A DNA stretch of 64,000 bases from contig CM043962.1 of NCBI GenBank assembly GCA_014529385.2, forward strand, positions 85,310,180-85,374,179, in the 5' to 3' direction. Positions 11,715-23,800 of the stretch are shown here, in pieces; the stretch's first letter is position 1, and each line of letters opens with the position of its first letter. The notes under the pieces are model-generated. The model made no database searches and was not told the origin of the DNA. It saw only the letters and a program-made list of their open reading frames with translations. Made by a program: the position numbers and the translations under genes. Source of the stretch: Adiantum capillus-veneris (Eukaryota; Streptophyta; Polypodiopsida; Polypodiales; Pteridaceae).

Positions 11715-13018
11715 TTATGCTTGCCAGCAATGTGAGCAATATAAAAATGAAATTGCGAAAGAAAATTTTCCCACCTCATTTGCTTGTCGGAGAGCTTGGT
11801 TTGCATCATGAAGTACTTGAGGCTTTGGTGATCTCGTCCGCAGAATGAAAGGAGTCCCCAATAAGTAGTGCTTCCACGTGTCTAAGGCATGTAGAACTGC
11901 GAGGAGTTCTTCTTCATATATACCTAGAGCTTGCTCAACTGGGTCAAGCCTTCGACTTTCATATGCTATGGCGTGCCCTTCTTGGAGCAGCATGGCTCCA
12001 AGGCAATCACCACAAGAGTCGCATTGGACCTCGAATGGCTTTGAGAGATCCGGTATTGTAAGAACATGTTGAGAGATAAGCTTCTCTTTAATATTTTCAA
12101 AAGGACTATTCTCCTTGGTAGTCCATGCATACTTAACGTTCTTTTTTGTTAGGTCATGCAATGGTACTGCTATGAGTGAGAATTTTTCTATGAAGCGTCT
12201 ATAGTATGCACACATACATATAAAGCTTCTTAATTCATGCAGGTTTTTTGGGTTAGGCCATGCTTTTATTACTTCTAACTTTGATGGATCCATTTGGATG
12301 CCATCTTTATAGATAATATGACCTAAATACTGAATCTCTTGTAAGAAAAATTCACTTTTCTTTTGATTTATGTAAAGCTTATTCTCTCGTAGAACTTGAA
12401 AAATTACTTGGAGGTGCTGTTTGTGTCCGTCCAAGGAATTGGAGTAGATGATTATATCATCAAAGAACACTCCAGTGTAACTGCGGTGAGGCCTAAAGAG
12501 CTTCTCCATCATGCGATTGAATGTAGCTGGTGCATTGGTCAAGCCAAAAGGCATGACAATGAATTCGTAGAGACCAAACGTAGTGTGAAATGCGGTCTTT
12601 ACAATGTCTTGATCAACTATTCTTATTTTGTGATAGCCACGTTTTAGGTCAATCCTACTGAAGTAGGTCGATCCTTGTAGCTTATCAAATAGGTCTTCTA
12701 CCCGCGGAACGGGAAACCTATTTTTGATAGTGATCCTATTGAGTGCTCTATAGTCGACACACATACGATAGGTGCCATCTTTCTTTTGCACTAATAAAAC
12801 TGGTGAACAAATTGGAGATGAACTAGGCCTAACCATTCCTTTCTCAACCAACTCATGCACTTGCCACATAATTTCCTCTTGTTGAGCTTGAGAAACTCAA
12901 TAAGGAGGTTTATTAGGCGGTGAGCTTTCTCGAAGAAGCTCAACTGCATGGTCATCATCCCCTCGTTTTGGAGGCAATTCATTAGGGATATCGTCAATAA
13001 AAACATCTTGGAATTCAT
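11715..13018 (-). pseudogene. Element 1 reverse transcriptase and RNase H
   Basis: The 384-codon frame 12869-11715 carries the RT core: [45 protein letters not shown] and an intact catalytic FFDD at about residue 136. RNase H follows (FEVQCDSCGDCLGAML, then EELLAVLHALDTWKHYL). The start at 12869 is only the first Met. The same frame runs upstream through residues ending SQAQQEE, with one TGA near 12900 that a C-to-T change from CGA would explain. Near 11840 the frame shifts, so the end of RNase H reads out of phase. Confidence 0.88.
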
Positions 13019-13220
13019 TAAGGAAATTAGATAACCCTAATTCTTTTTTATTCCCTTTATTTTTATTTGACACAACATTAGGTTCATTTTGACAGTCTTT
13101 TACAATATAATGTACACGGAAATAGAGCTCTTTATTGACTTATCAAAAGCTTGCTTATGTACAAGAGGTATAGTGTTACCTGAGTTGTTAGCATATATGT
13201 ACATGTCTTTGTCCCTGTAA

Positions 13221-15048
13221 TTAAAAGTAAATTTTCCTTTCAGGAAACTTGATGTTGGCCACCATGCAATCAAACCATGGTGCCCCTAGGATTACATCCT
13301 CATGCTTAAGGGGAGAGATGAAGAAATCCTCTTTGTCTACATAACTTTGGACATGAAGCCTCAATTTCCCAATTAAGGGAGTAACTGGGACTCTTTCTCC
13401 CTTGAAAGCACTATCGGCTGGTAGGGGATTTCCCATCTCAAAGGCTTGGATGCCTAACTTAGTGGCCAATTCCGTGGATATGAAATTGTGAGTAGAGCCA
13501 TTGTGGAAGAGAATGAAAGCATCATGTTCTCTTACCTTTCCCCAAGCATGGCATAGAGGAGATCCTTTGCGATGAGCATCTTCTTCTTGAACTTCAATTA
13601 TGGAAGCTCTAGGAGGTTCATTGCATGTGTTCTTTTGTGGGCAAGCACGATAAGCATGCCCTTGCTCCCCACATTTGAAACAATGGTTATCCTTGCGATA
13701 ACGCTCTAGTTCTTCAGAAGAGAGTTTATTTTTTCCTTTGTAGACTCTCTTCTCCTTAGCTTTGTTGTTGTTGAAGTTTCCCTTGGGAAACTTTTGGACA
13801 TGGTCGTTCCCCTTAGGCTCATTACGGTCTTTGCTTTCCATGGGCTTAAGATTTTTCTTAGCCCCTTGTTGGAAGTGGATTCGTGAAGCCACCATAGTAT
13901 GGTGTATGACTGCTGAAATAGTGCGAGGCCTTTGGGAGTTGACATACTCCACCATATCTTCAAATAAACCCACACAAAATTGTTGTTTTTGCTCTCCAAA
14001 ATCTATCTTTTTGTAGACAGTGTCTTTGAGATGTAAATCCCAAAACTTGTCTACGTATTTGTGAATAGATTCGTAGGGAGAGAGCTTCAAGCTTCGCCAT
14101 TCGATGAGCACTTTGTCTTTGGCATTGCTAGCCAAAAACTGCTTCATCATGGAAGCTCTTAAATCTTTCCATGTTTGTGGAGCTTCACCGTTTGCTCGTA
14201 GGCTAGACCACCATTGCCTGGCAGAATTTTGGAGATGCATGGCTACATGACGTATCTTAGAGGACTTCGTGAATCCCTCATCTCCGAATGCCGCATCAAA
14301 TTGTTGAATAAAGGCCAAGACTTTGTCCGTAGCATCAAAGGTGCCATCGTAGGTAAGAAAAGAGATACTCTTTCTTCCCTCCTTGAACTGTTTGAGCTTG
14401 GGTGACCTCTTCCAAGCGGCATAGTATTTTCATGGCCTCTCCTTTTGGATTCTTTGAGAGCCACACCATCACTTCCTTCAGAAGAGGAGGATGATGATGA
14501 AGATGGAGAAGAGGGTGACCTCGTTTTTGCCTTTTTCTTCTCATACTTCCTTTCTTCCTTCTTTGAATTATGGTGAGAAGGACTATCCGATGGTCTTCTC
14601 CGTTTAGGGGGTGTTGGAGAGAGTTTTGCCCGACGTCTTCGTGGTGTCATCTCCGTCGAGGTGGCGGGAGATTCACTTCTTTCTAGTTCTTTCGGTGGGG
14701 GCTCTACCGTTGAGATTTGGGCTCTCCTTGGTGAGGGAGTTGCCCCGTCAACTTGTAAGCTCCTAGGTCCTTCGTATGGGTCCTTCTCTTCTCTCACCAT
14801 AGAGAGCCCTCTTTTAGAAATCTCACTAGGAGCTTTCATAGGCACTCCCTCTTCTAGGTGAGGAGATTGGAGAATCCCATGGATGCGTAATTGTTGTTGT
14901 ACTTCACCTTGGAGGGATGGGTTGCCATGGCTTGTTGAAGCCTAGTAACAAGATAGTTCACAAGCATAGGGGCATCATTATTAGCTTGGCCATTAGCAAA
15001 ATCAAAGCCATCAACATTAATTTCACTCTCTCTACTATTGTCGGCCAT
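13221..15048 (-). pseudogene. Element 1 gag and protease, broken
   Basis: The N-terminal part (15048-14243) lies in two frames and is rich in Pro, Ser, Arg and Lys. The gag core begins in frame before the Met at 14318 (SISFLTYDGTFDATDKVLAF) and continues through WWSSLRANGEAPQTW. A zinc knuckle CFKCGEQGHAYRACP lies at about 13690-13650. The retropepsin follows at about 13510. Its active site reads HNGSTHNFIS where chromoviruses have D-S/T-G, so the catalytic Asp is replaced by Asn. Later ILG appears as VILGAPWF. Frameshifts near 14850 and 14400 separate the pieces. Confidence 0.85.
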
Positions 15049-15450
15049 TCTAACTAAGTTTTAGGTGTAAATTTTTACTTGTACTTTGGCACTTCAAGCC
15101 CTAGTTGCTACTCCTCTTTACTTTCAAAGATAAGCACTCAAGAATCTATACCCGTGGCTCGGAATATCATTAATTGCAAGGAATAAAAGAGAGGGTTTAT
15201 CATAGACCAGCCGGCACCGGTTCCTGTCAAGCTTCTAATAGCTCAATAATGGTTAAGCCGTAGGCAAGCCCCTTGGGACTCCATTATTAAGACCATAGCT
15301 CTCGACGGTGATACACCGTTAACTGCACGAAGCAAGCGCACCTCAAGGATAATAAATCCCTATTCTACTTACCCTCATGCAATTAATAATACCAACCGTT
15401 TGTAGCAAGCTTGAGGACCTCTCTTCTTGAGCAGGAAAAGAGAAACCGAT

Positions 15451-15464
15451 AGCTTTTGATACCA
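15451..15464 (-). other. Element 1 primer-binding site
   Basis: The minus strand directly after the 5' LTR reads TTGGTATCAAAAGCT. This resembles the initiator Met tRNA complement TGGTATCAGAGC with one or two changes. Confidence 0.7.
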
Positions 15465-15465
15465 A

Positions 15466-16716
15466 TGTAACTATTAACGGTCTATAAAGCTTGTAAATAG
15501 AGGAAAATAACTTAACATAGTGAGCATTTCATTAAGAGCAAATTCCTAATGAGCATACAAGAGTGCTTGGTTGGAGATAACAACATTAGCATAACACCTA
15601 ATTAGTTTGGCATAACAATACTTGAAAGAGGGAGAGAAATAGACCAATTGACAACCATTGAGGACCGGATTTACATGGACCGGTCCCCCCTCCATTAGGC
15701 ATTTGTATTATAACTTCTCCCATTAAGAGAGACTTTGTACAATACAATTCTTTGTGTTCCTTGGTAAAATCTCATCGGTGCTATGAAGATGGAAGCTTCA
15801 TGCACCAAGCTTACATGTGATAATACATAACATCAATTACTTGTTGGTCTCAGACCCAAGACCTAACATACCTTCAAAGATGGTGAGAGCTAGCGGGGTA
15901 TGAGAGTAGATCTAGAGGAAGAAGGAGTATTCTTACGAGAAAGAAGTATTTCCTCACTTAATTACTCTTTTAGCTTAGCTTAGTAATTAGATAATAGAGG
16001 AGAGAAGCATGGCATTGAAGCTTGGCTCTTGGTTTGATTTGCATTCCATATCCAAGAGTTGTTGGTGTAGGCCCTCCATTCTCAAACTCGGAGAAGAAGA
16101 TGAGCTTTCCATTAAAGCTTGGAGAAGGAGATGACTTTCTTGCTCTACACATGAGTTGTGTGAGTGTGTGTGGAATAATGCCCTTCAAAAGAGCCCCCTC
16201 TCTCCTCTTGGTTGACCCCCCTTGCCAATTACTCATGCTGCATTCCTATTGGCCCTTGAAAAGCCTAGCCAATAGTATTTGAGTATGAGTTTTAATCTTA
16301 CTGTCTTCCTAGTGGCTCGTAAATAATTTGGCCAATAGCCTTTGAGAGGCCCAGTCAAGAGCCTTGTGACAAGTGTCCATCCTTTTTCCCATTTTGTAAA
16401 TGCCAAATAATTAATTTAATTATCTGCTTTGCTATTGGACCTTTTAGTCCTTGGGCCAATAGGAATTAAGCAATTTTAGGAACTGCCTAATTATCATTGG
16501 ACCTTTTGACTGTCCAATAGTCTTCTAGGGAGACTATTTCTTATTGGTTTTTTTTTTTGAGAATTTATAAAAATAAAAATTTAATTTACACTAGATAACT
16601 TCTCATTGGTCCACCTCTGTGTCCATCCAATAGGATTCGGGCAAGAATTGGGGGTTTCTTTGCATGCCTGACATGTGTCCTCTTTACTTTGTGGAAAGGG
16701 TAAGCTTAGGTGTATA

Positions 16717-16758
<42 letters not shown>

Positions 16759-17507
16759 TTCTAGTCACTTCTCAAGCTTTGTCATCTTCCCAACTCTCCC
16801 TCTAATTTGTCCTCTAGCTAGGGTAAGTGAGCCAGCTTAGAGGCGTTTTGTGGAAACGTGATGTTTTTGGGGGGGATTTTGTAAATCTCATCATTTTCAA
16901 TATTTACGCATTGCACGAGATTCCTCATGAAAAGGTGAATCTATTGATACCAAAATCAATATTTTTAAGATTTTATTTGAATGCTCCATTTGAAACAATT
17001 CAGCTTTTGAGGCATTTTGAATCATTAGAGACACTCAAGACCCAGTAATGGTACACTTTTCAGCAAATCACAACATGACACATAAGCAAGATTCTTGGAA
17101 TATGCCAAATTTCTTGCCTCTAGATTGGGGGTGGATATGTATCTAACCTAGGGGTCAAAAAATTTCGTCTCTAAACTGGCTCCCTTACCCTAATTGGACT
17201 TTTGTGCACACACAAAGCATCCAATTCCATTAACATTTGACAATTGGACTTACACCTTGAAATTTTGGAACTTAGCCTTTTGGAAGTCTTAGTGGGATGA
17301 ACCCTAAGGTCTTTGGAGCCCATATATTGCACATTGCACTTCTGCAGATGGTACCCCTTCGGATCCCTCTTGTGGACCCCCTACTGTGACCAGTCTGCTA
17401 GCCTTACTAATAATCTGGGTTTCTCTCTCCTGGTACTTCCCCATATTAAATGATCAGTTTAACATGAGAGAATCATTTAGGAGAATTAGATATTAGTTAT
17501 TATAACA
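15466..17507 (-). repeat. Element 1 5' LTR (2042 bp, includes a MITE)
   Basis: This is the 5' LTR in the element's own (minus) orientation and is followed on that strand by a primer site at 15464-15451. It is longer than its partner because of the insertion at 16821-17190 and an extended alternating GT/GC run at about 16722-16758. Confidence 0.93.
16821..17190. mobile_element. 370-bp MITE-like element with 25-bp inverted termini and TA duplication
   Basis: The left end reads GGGTAAGTGAGCCAGCTTAG. The right end, read inward on the other strand, reads GGGTAAGGGAGCCAGTTTAG, and the match continues to about 25 bp with three mismatches. TA flanks both ends (16819-16820, 17191-17192). The element is absent from the partner LTR, where CTAGC is joined directly to CAATTGG. 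A TA duplication with terminal inverted repeats fits a Tc1/mariner-type (Stowaway-like) MITE. The internal open frame at 16827-17048 has no recognisable domain. Confidence 0.88.
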
Positions 17508-17512
17508 TTTTG

Positions 17513-18071
17513 TAGAGTGGAATGCGGGGAGTTGATGAAGAGGCACCGGCAATTACTCTTGGCCATTTTATATTCGCAGTATTTTAGAATTTCATTTCAA
17601 TAAGCCACTATGGCTCTGTAAATAATTGTAGTGGGAAATCCCCTTATGGGTCATGCAAGAACTAATGAGCTTCACTCATTTACAAAAGTGAAGTGGTTGT
17701 AAAAGAGGGGCCTCAATTTTTGGCACCTTAAACTCACAAATAATATATTAAATACCAACTCCACAAGAGAGGTGCAATGGAGTTTGGGGCTAGATATAGG
17801 CCTTTCTCTTGAAGATTCTCTTCTCTACTCTCTTATGCTATGTTCTATTTGTTGTGTACTCTCTAATCAAGTCTCCATCTCTTACGATTCTCTTACACGC
17901 TCTTACAAGCTTGTCTATGTCAATTCTATGCTCTCTGTGTGTGGGTGTGTCATAGTCTAGGTGTGTGTGTGTGTGCTTGGAAATTGGAAAAAGAGGTGGA
18001 CAGGTTGATGGTGATTTTTGTGAGCATGTGTTGAATAATTTAAGCAATCGATTTCCCCTCTTCTCCCGACA
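17513..18071 (+). repeat. Element 2 5' LTR, remaining 559 bp
   Basis: The stretch resumes with TAGAGTGGAATGCG, exactly as in the intact right LTR at about 23922. It carries the same 60-62-codon chance frame as the right LTR and ends CTTCTCCCGACA, directly followed by the primer site. The two pieces together give 680 bp against 676 bp for the right LTR. Confidence 0.95.
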
Positions 18072-18072
18072 G

Positions 18073-18084
18073 TGGTATCAGAGC
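18073..18084 (+). other. Element 2 primer-binding site (initiator Met tRNA type)
   Basis: TGGTATCAGAGC starts one base after the end of the 5' LTR. It is the standard complement of the plant initiator Met tRNA 3' end used by many gypsy and copia elements. Confidence 0.93.
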
Positions 18085-19303
18085 TTCGGGTTCGAGAAAA
18101 TCGATAATTAAATTTCGAATCTGAAGAGGAATTTCTAGTTAATACCAAAGAAAATTGTGGATTGTGAATCCGGCAAAGTAAGAGTCAAACGAGCAAGGAA
18201 TTTTGAAGAAATTGAAGAAGCGGTGATCAAGATACGAAATTAAAAGAACGAAGATGGCAAGAGGACGGCTTTGAGAACCTTATGAGAATTTTCAAGCATT
18301 ATGCGAACACCTGAAGCGGATGCATGAATAAATTTCCCATATAGATTATTTCAAGACAGTGTGTAGTGGAGGAGACGGGCATCGATTCCATTAGCTATCG
18401 CATGCGAAGCGATTGCTTTACCACTTCAAGAGGAATTTCGAGGAGACTGTGCGGGATACATCCCTTGCATTCAAGGAAGCATCACCATAGACCCTGCTCA
18501 AATCTCGCAAGGGTGGTGTCAACACAAGCGCCTAGGGAACTGCAGTCTTTTTCCCTTCTTCCTCACGGGTTGAAACCCCTGTTTGCAGGTCGCCATCTCT
18601 CCAACAGACCCTTGCACAACCTGCAGATGCTGCCTTTCTTGCCTTTCTCATCCACTTGAAGTACAAGTTAATTTTAGCTTGTCTTATTAACTTCGGCCGG
18701 CCACCCAATTCAAGAACCAAATTTGCCCCCCTTTATTAAGAACTTGTGCACCCCTTCTCTAATTCCCTTGGTCAGTCTCTGCCAACCCAATCAGTAAAAA
18801 AATAAATAAAATCAAGCCATCGACTCCCTTGGCCGCACAAGCTCAAAAAAATATCTCTTGCTGTTCAGAGGAAAAAATTGGCCATCCATTCCTCGCCGAT
18901 CATCTCCGACAACCTTTGGTGGTTCACTTTTTGTCATTATAGTTTCCAGAATTCTGCTTTCACCAAAGATAGTCGACTCTATGAACCAAATTTTACAGTG
19001 AGAGCTAAAATTACCATTATGGGAGATCGGGCGCCACAAAATTTGACTGACTCGTAGACGCACCATCGGACCGCTCACTTTTCTCTCAATTTCCTAGCGC
19101 ATCACCATTCCGGACTGAACGACACCGCAAATTCTCAACTAAGTACATTTCATTTTTGTTATTTATTTTACTCTCTTTTAATTATTCCGCATAATGCATC
19201 TGTAAATATCATCAAATAGACCTTTTAAACATTATTATCTATAATTTAAAAAAATAAAAAACAAAAAAGAGAAAAAAAAATAAAAAATAAAAAGCGCGCA
19301 ATC
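18085..19303 (+). other. Element 2 leader (5' UTR)
   Basis: About 1.2 kb separates the primer site and the gag start. It ends in an A-rich block (about 19249-19292) just before the gag ATG at 19304. The frame 18366-18659 has no domain signature and is treated as chance. Confidence 0.6.
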
Positions 19304-21115
19304 ATGGCACATCTTCCTCAGGCACCCACGATTGTTGAACAACTTCTAAATCTGCAACAATCCCTCACATATGAACGCATGCAAAGGCAAGAACTTGAAG
19401 ATAAATTATTGCATTCTGCACACACTGAATCTGCACCGGCACCCAAGAAAAACAAAATTAGTAGAAAAGCCTTCACTTTCAAGGATTTTGATGGCACTAA
19501 AGATGCTAGCAAGGTTCTAGCATGGGTTAGTCAGCTAGATGACTATTTTCATGATGAAGACTTACCCGAGCGTGAAATGGTAAAATGTGTATCAAATCAT
19601 CTCACTAGCAATTGTGGTGGAACGCCACCAAACAGCATGGAAAAAAACCACGTACCTGGCAAGCATTTAAAAAAGTGTTTTTACCTCAATGTTTGCCCAC
19701 ACAGTACAAAGCTAAAGCACGAAGTCAATGGGATTTAATTTGACAGGGTCAAAATGAAGATGTACACGATTACACTAATCGTTTTTGGAACTGTTTAATT
19801 CAATTGCAAGCTATTGAACATGTTAGTCATAGGAAATTGAAGCGTAAATACATATCAGGCTTGGCACTACAATTTGGCGCTGAGGTAGATATGTTCGAAC
19901 CAGATTCTTTGTCAAAAGCTATTAATTTGGCTCTCAATGCAGAAAAGAAGAAAGGTGGACAACCTTCTCACACTGATCAAACTGCTAACACTAACCATAA
20001 TAAGAGACCTTCTTTCTTTACTAACTTTGACAAAAACAAACATCAAAGCCGTACCTTTTTCAAGAGACACAGATTTGATGATTCTCCTACAACTGCTCAA
20101 CCCCCTACAAGCAACAACAACAGCACGTAGCAAACGAAGCAACCAAAATTATTTCAACCAATGCCCAACTCCAAACTCTAATGGTAACAAAAAGGTGAAG
20201 TGTTTTAAATGTTTTCAGTATGGTCACTATGCAGATAAGTGCCCAAATGGTCCTGCTAAGGGCAATGTTCAATCCAATGGCCACTCCAATGGAGTCAACA
20301 TAAATTCAAGTCAAAAACCCTTCAACAACAACCGCCCCAACGGAGATACTCTTAGCCTCATCGAAGATGCTACTACCGATGACAATGAAGTGGAAGCTAA
20401 TTATGGTGGGGGATATGATCTTGATTACAATGACAATCCATCTTCAAGTACTCTTATATCTCCTCACACTTTGTTTAAAGTGCAAAGCACTGTTAAGGGT
20501 GAAAGTGTCACCATTATGTTAGATGATGGTAGTAGCCATGATTTCATTTCTACATGCTTGGCACAACAACTATCTCTCTCTAAAATCTCATCACCTCACA
20601 AAGTCAAAACTGTTTTTATTAATCAACGTGTTAATTGTAAAACCCAAGTCACTATTGAAGTTTGCATTGGTGAATTTACACAAGCACGAACATTTCTGGT
20701 AGCACCATTGCTGCATGGTCTTGATATGATTTTGGGAATGCCAGTTCGTCGTGATTTTGACCCGTTGATTAATTATAAAACACATATTATGTCTCTCACT
20801 CATAATAGTAAAAATTTCTCCATCCAAGCAACACTAGCACATCAAAAATTTCCACTTCTCTCTCACACTCAAGCCGAAAGAGCAATCCGAAAACAGGGGA
20901 AAACATATCTAGTGTTGGTAAATCAAATTTCTGCTGAAATTGAAACTTCACGTAACTCCACACACGATGAATTTCTCTCACAATTTAAAAATTGTTTCAT
21001 GCATGAATTGCCACCTGGAATTCCACCTTCACGCCTAGAAGACCACAAAATTGACATTATACCGGGTAGTGAACCTCCTTGTAGAGCACCTTATCATGTA
21101 AATCCAACCACATAG
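19304..21115 (+). pseudogene. Element 2 gag and protease, broken
   Basis: The gag start at 19304 (MAHLPQAPTIVEQLLNL) is followed by FTFKDFDGTKDASKVLAWVSQLDDYF, typical of chromovirus gag. The frame shifts near 19640 and again near 20110-20130. The zinc knuckle CFKCFQYGHYADKCP lies at about 20200-20245. The retropepsin follows at about 20510, with active site MLDDGSSHDFIST and later LDMILGMPVRRDFDP. The two frameshifts in gag disable the copy. The protein would form the particle and process the polyprotein. Confidence 0.88.
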
Positions 21116-22257
21116 GGAGATACAAACTCAAATCACTAATTTACTTGACCGAGGCCTAATATGACCTAGTAGTTCACCATACAGAGCTCCAGTACTTCTT
21201 GTCAAAAAGAAAATGGAACCTTTTGTATGTGTATCGACTACAGGGCTTTAAACAAGATCACCATTAAGAATAGGTTTACTATTTCTAGAGTGGATGATCT
21301 ATTAGACAAACTGAAAGGGGCAAACATCTTTAGCAAAATTGACCTTAAATCAGGGTATCACCAAGTCAAAATGTTTAAACATGATGTCTACAAAACTACT
21401 TTTAGAACACAAACTGGACACTATGAATTTCTTGTCATGCCATTTGGTTTGACAAATGCACCAGCCACATTCACATGCATGATGAATAGAATTTTCATCG
21501 ACCATCAAGATTTTTTAATTGTATTTTTTAATGACATTCTGGTATTTAGTAAATGTGAAGAAGAGCATAAAGAGCACTTAACACGTGTATTTGATCTGCT
21601 TGCACAAAATCACTTGTATTTGAATGATGGAAAGAGTTCATTTTTCCAATCTGAAACTGAATATTTGGGACACATTGTATCGGGGAAGGGAATACATGTA
21701 GACTCCAGGAAAATTGAAGCCATTCAAAATTGAAGCCATTCAAAATTGAAGCCAGGAATTTTTTTCAAAATTTTACTTACAAGTCACATTATTTGACTCT
21801 CCTGTTGAAGAAAAACACACCTTATGAATGGATTGATTTACAAGAAATCTCATTTAAGGCACTTAAACATGCTTTGACTAATGCACCGGTATTGCAATTG
21901 CCTGATTTTGAAAGACCATTCTTTGTGGTAGTACTGATGCTAGTGAAAAAGGTATCGTTGCAGTCCTTATGCAAGATAACCATCCACTTGCTTTTGAAAG
22001 TTGTAAATTCAAACCCTCTGAAAAAAAATTCAGTACTTATGATAAAGAACTGACTCGTGTGGTACATGCATTGAAAATTTGGAAACACTATGTGTAATGG
22101 GTATTAATTTGATCATAAAAATTGATCAACAAAGTATCAAATATTTACTTTCTCAGCCCTTAATAGATGATATACATATTAAGTGGGCCGCTTTTATTCA
22201 AGTTTTCAGCCCAGCATTCAATAACATCCTGGTAAAGAAAAAATTGTAGTTGATGCT
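21116..22257 (+). pseudogene. Element 2 reverse transcriptase and RNase H, broken
   Basis: RT motifs at 21227-21733 are CIDYRALNKITIKNRF, SKIDLKSGYHQVKM and [12 protein letters not shown]. The catalytic box reads FFND instead of FFDD, so one catalytic Asp is lost. Upstream, frameshifts and stops (near 21116, 21170 and 21208) break the link to the protease. At 21717-21751 a 16-17-bp unit (GAAGCCATTCAAAATT) is directly repeated, and the segment that normally follows RT motif 7 is missing, so a local deletion with duplication happened there. RNase H remnants continue to about 22140 (DKELTRVVHALKIWKHY) after another shift near 21930. Confidence 0.85.
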
Positions 22258-23750
22258 TTGAGTAGAAGGCCCTCACTTAATCATCTATCAACCATTACGG
22301 GAACTTCATTTCACACTATACCTGACACTTATGCACATGATGATGACTTCAAAACAACATGGTTGCATATGCTTGACAATTCTGTGCACACATTTCTTGA
22401 ATACACTATTCAAGAAAACTTCCTTTATTTCAAACAAAAATTGTTTGTGACTAAACCTTTCATACATTAATTATTGAAGAATTGCACAAACTACCCTATG
22501 TTGGGACATAGAGGATTTGCTGCAACTTTTCAAAATTTATGTCGTGATTTCTATTGGACTACTATGAGAATGGATGTTAAATAGTATGTTTCCACTTGTT
22601 TGATTTGTCAAAAGATCAAAGCAGCAACAAGTAAGAAATTGAGACTTTTACACCGTCTACCCATTCCTGAAAGACCTTGGGAACACATTTCAATGGATTT
22701 TGTTACTAGATTTCCACTCACAGTGCACAAGCATGACATGATTTGGACTATTATTGACCATTTTTCTAAAGAAGCGTATTTCATTCCTTGTAAGAAAACA
22801 CTCACAACACATCAAGCTGCACTTTTGTTTCTTAAGACTGTTTTCCCACATCATGGTTTGCATAAAGTGATTATTTCTCATCGAGATTCAAAATTATGTA
22901 GTGCTTTCTAGACTACTATGTTTGAAAATCTTGGCACTACACTTGACTTCACATTTGCATTTCATCCTGAATCTAATGGTCAAACCGAAGTCACCAACCG
23001 CACTATTATTGATTTGTTAAAGTCTTATGTTTCTACTCAACCTAAGAAATGGGATGATTACCTGCATATTCTACAATTTGCATATAACAACACCCCTCAC
23101 ACTGCCACGGGTAAATCTCCATTTGAAGTTGTATATGGTCACTCTTTTCCTATTCCTACTTCACGTCTTTCTAATGTTGTGCATGTCTCGCTGATGATTT
23201 CACTATTAACTTTCATGATATTTATGCAAGTGTGCATTCTGCCATTAAACACTCACAAGAACTTTACACTAAGCATGCTAACAAGCACTGCAAGGCACAC
23301 CAATTCAAAAAAGGTGATTATGTTTTACTTCGCATTGAAAAACAAAGGATCAAAAGTGTTGATACCAATGTCTTTGTTAAGCTTGCTCCTCGTTTTTATG
23401 GACCTTTTAAAATTTCGCTGTCATTAATGATGTTTCTTTCTGTTTAGACCTGCCGGCACAATGGCACATTCACAATGCATTTCACATTAGTCTTTTACAA
23501 CCATTCAGAGGACCCCTACCTACACACCACATTTATGAAGACCCACCTTCACTTATAGACCAAGAAGAGAAACTCATCCCTGAAAAAATGGTTGATCATG
23601 AGACCACCACTACACGCACTGGCATGGTTTATAAAAGTTACCTTTTGACTTTCAAGGGACACCCTAGAGAGGATGCCAAATGGATGCCTGAAAAGTTTTT
23701 TTGCAACTTCCCCGACCTTCTCCACAATTTTTGTCACTCACGGTCCAATT
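22258..23750 (+). pseudogene. Element 2 integrase and chromodomain-like tail, broken
   Basis: The zinc-finger part (GHRG...YVSTCLICQKIK) is crossed by a stop near 22584. The catalytic core follows (ISMDFVTRFP, TIIDHFSKEAYF, a SHRDSK block near 22880, then FHPESNGQTEVTN after a TAG at 22909-22911). The region YAYNNTPHTATGKSPFEVVYG ends one frame. Later blocks (FKKGDYVLLRIEK at 23308-23343; then HNAFHISLLQPF and KMVDHETT...GHPREDAKWMPEKF at about 23460-23710) resemble the integrase tail and a chromodomain. Several shifts separate them. Confidence 0.85.
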
Positions 23751-23788
23751 GATTTATTTATTAAGCAACTGAGAAGAGTTGCTATGCC

Positions 23789-23800
23789 TGGTGGGAGGGA
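23789..23800 (+). other. Element 2 polypurine tract
   Basis: GGTGGGAGGGA directly precedes the 3' LTR, in the standard position for plus-strand priming. Confidence 0.85.

Larger units (their letters stand above)
8199..17507 (-). mobile_element. Element 1: Ty3/gypsy chromovirus, complete, nested in element 2
   Basis: The element is bounded by LTRs at 8199-9845 and 15466-17507. Read on the minus strand they start TGTCATAATAAC or TGTTATAATAAC and end ATAGTTACA. It is flanked by TTTTG on each side (8194-8198, 17508-17512). Internal order on the minus strand is gag with CCHC knuckle, protease, RT/RNase H, integrase, chromodomain. Without the MITE in its 5' LTR it is about 8.9 kb. The coding part has several frameshifts and stops, so it is probably non-autonomous. 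Confidence 0.95.

Noticed and set aside
17772-17960. 62-codon frame also present at 24181-24369
   Set aside because: Both lie in the LTRs of element 2, so their similarity comes from LTR duplication and not from coding constraint.
18366-18659. 97-codon frame in the element 2 leader
   Set aside because: No recognisable domain, and composition like the surrounding leader.
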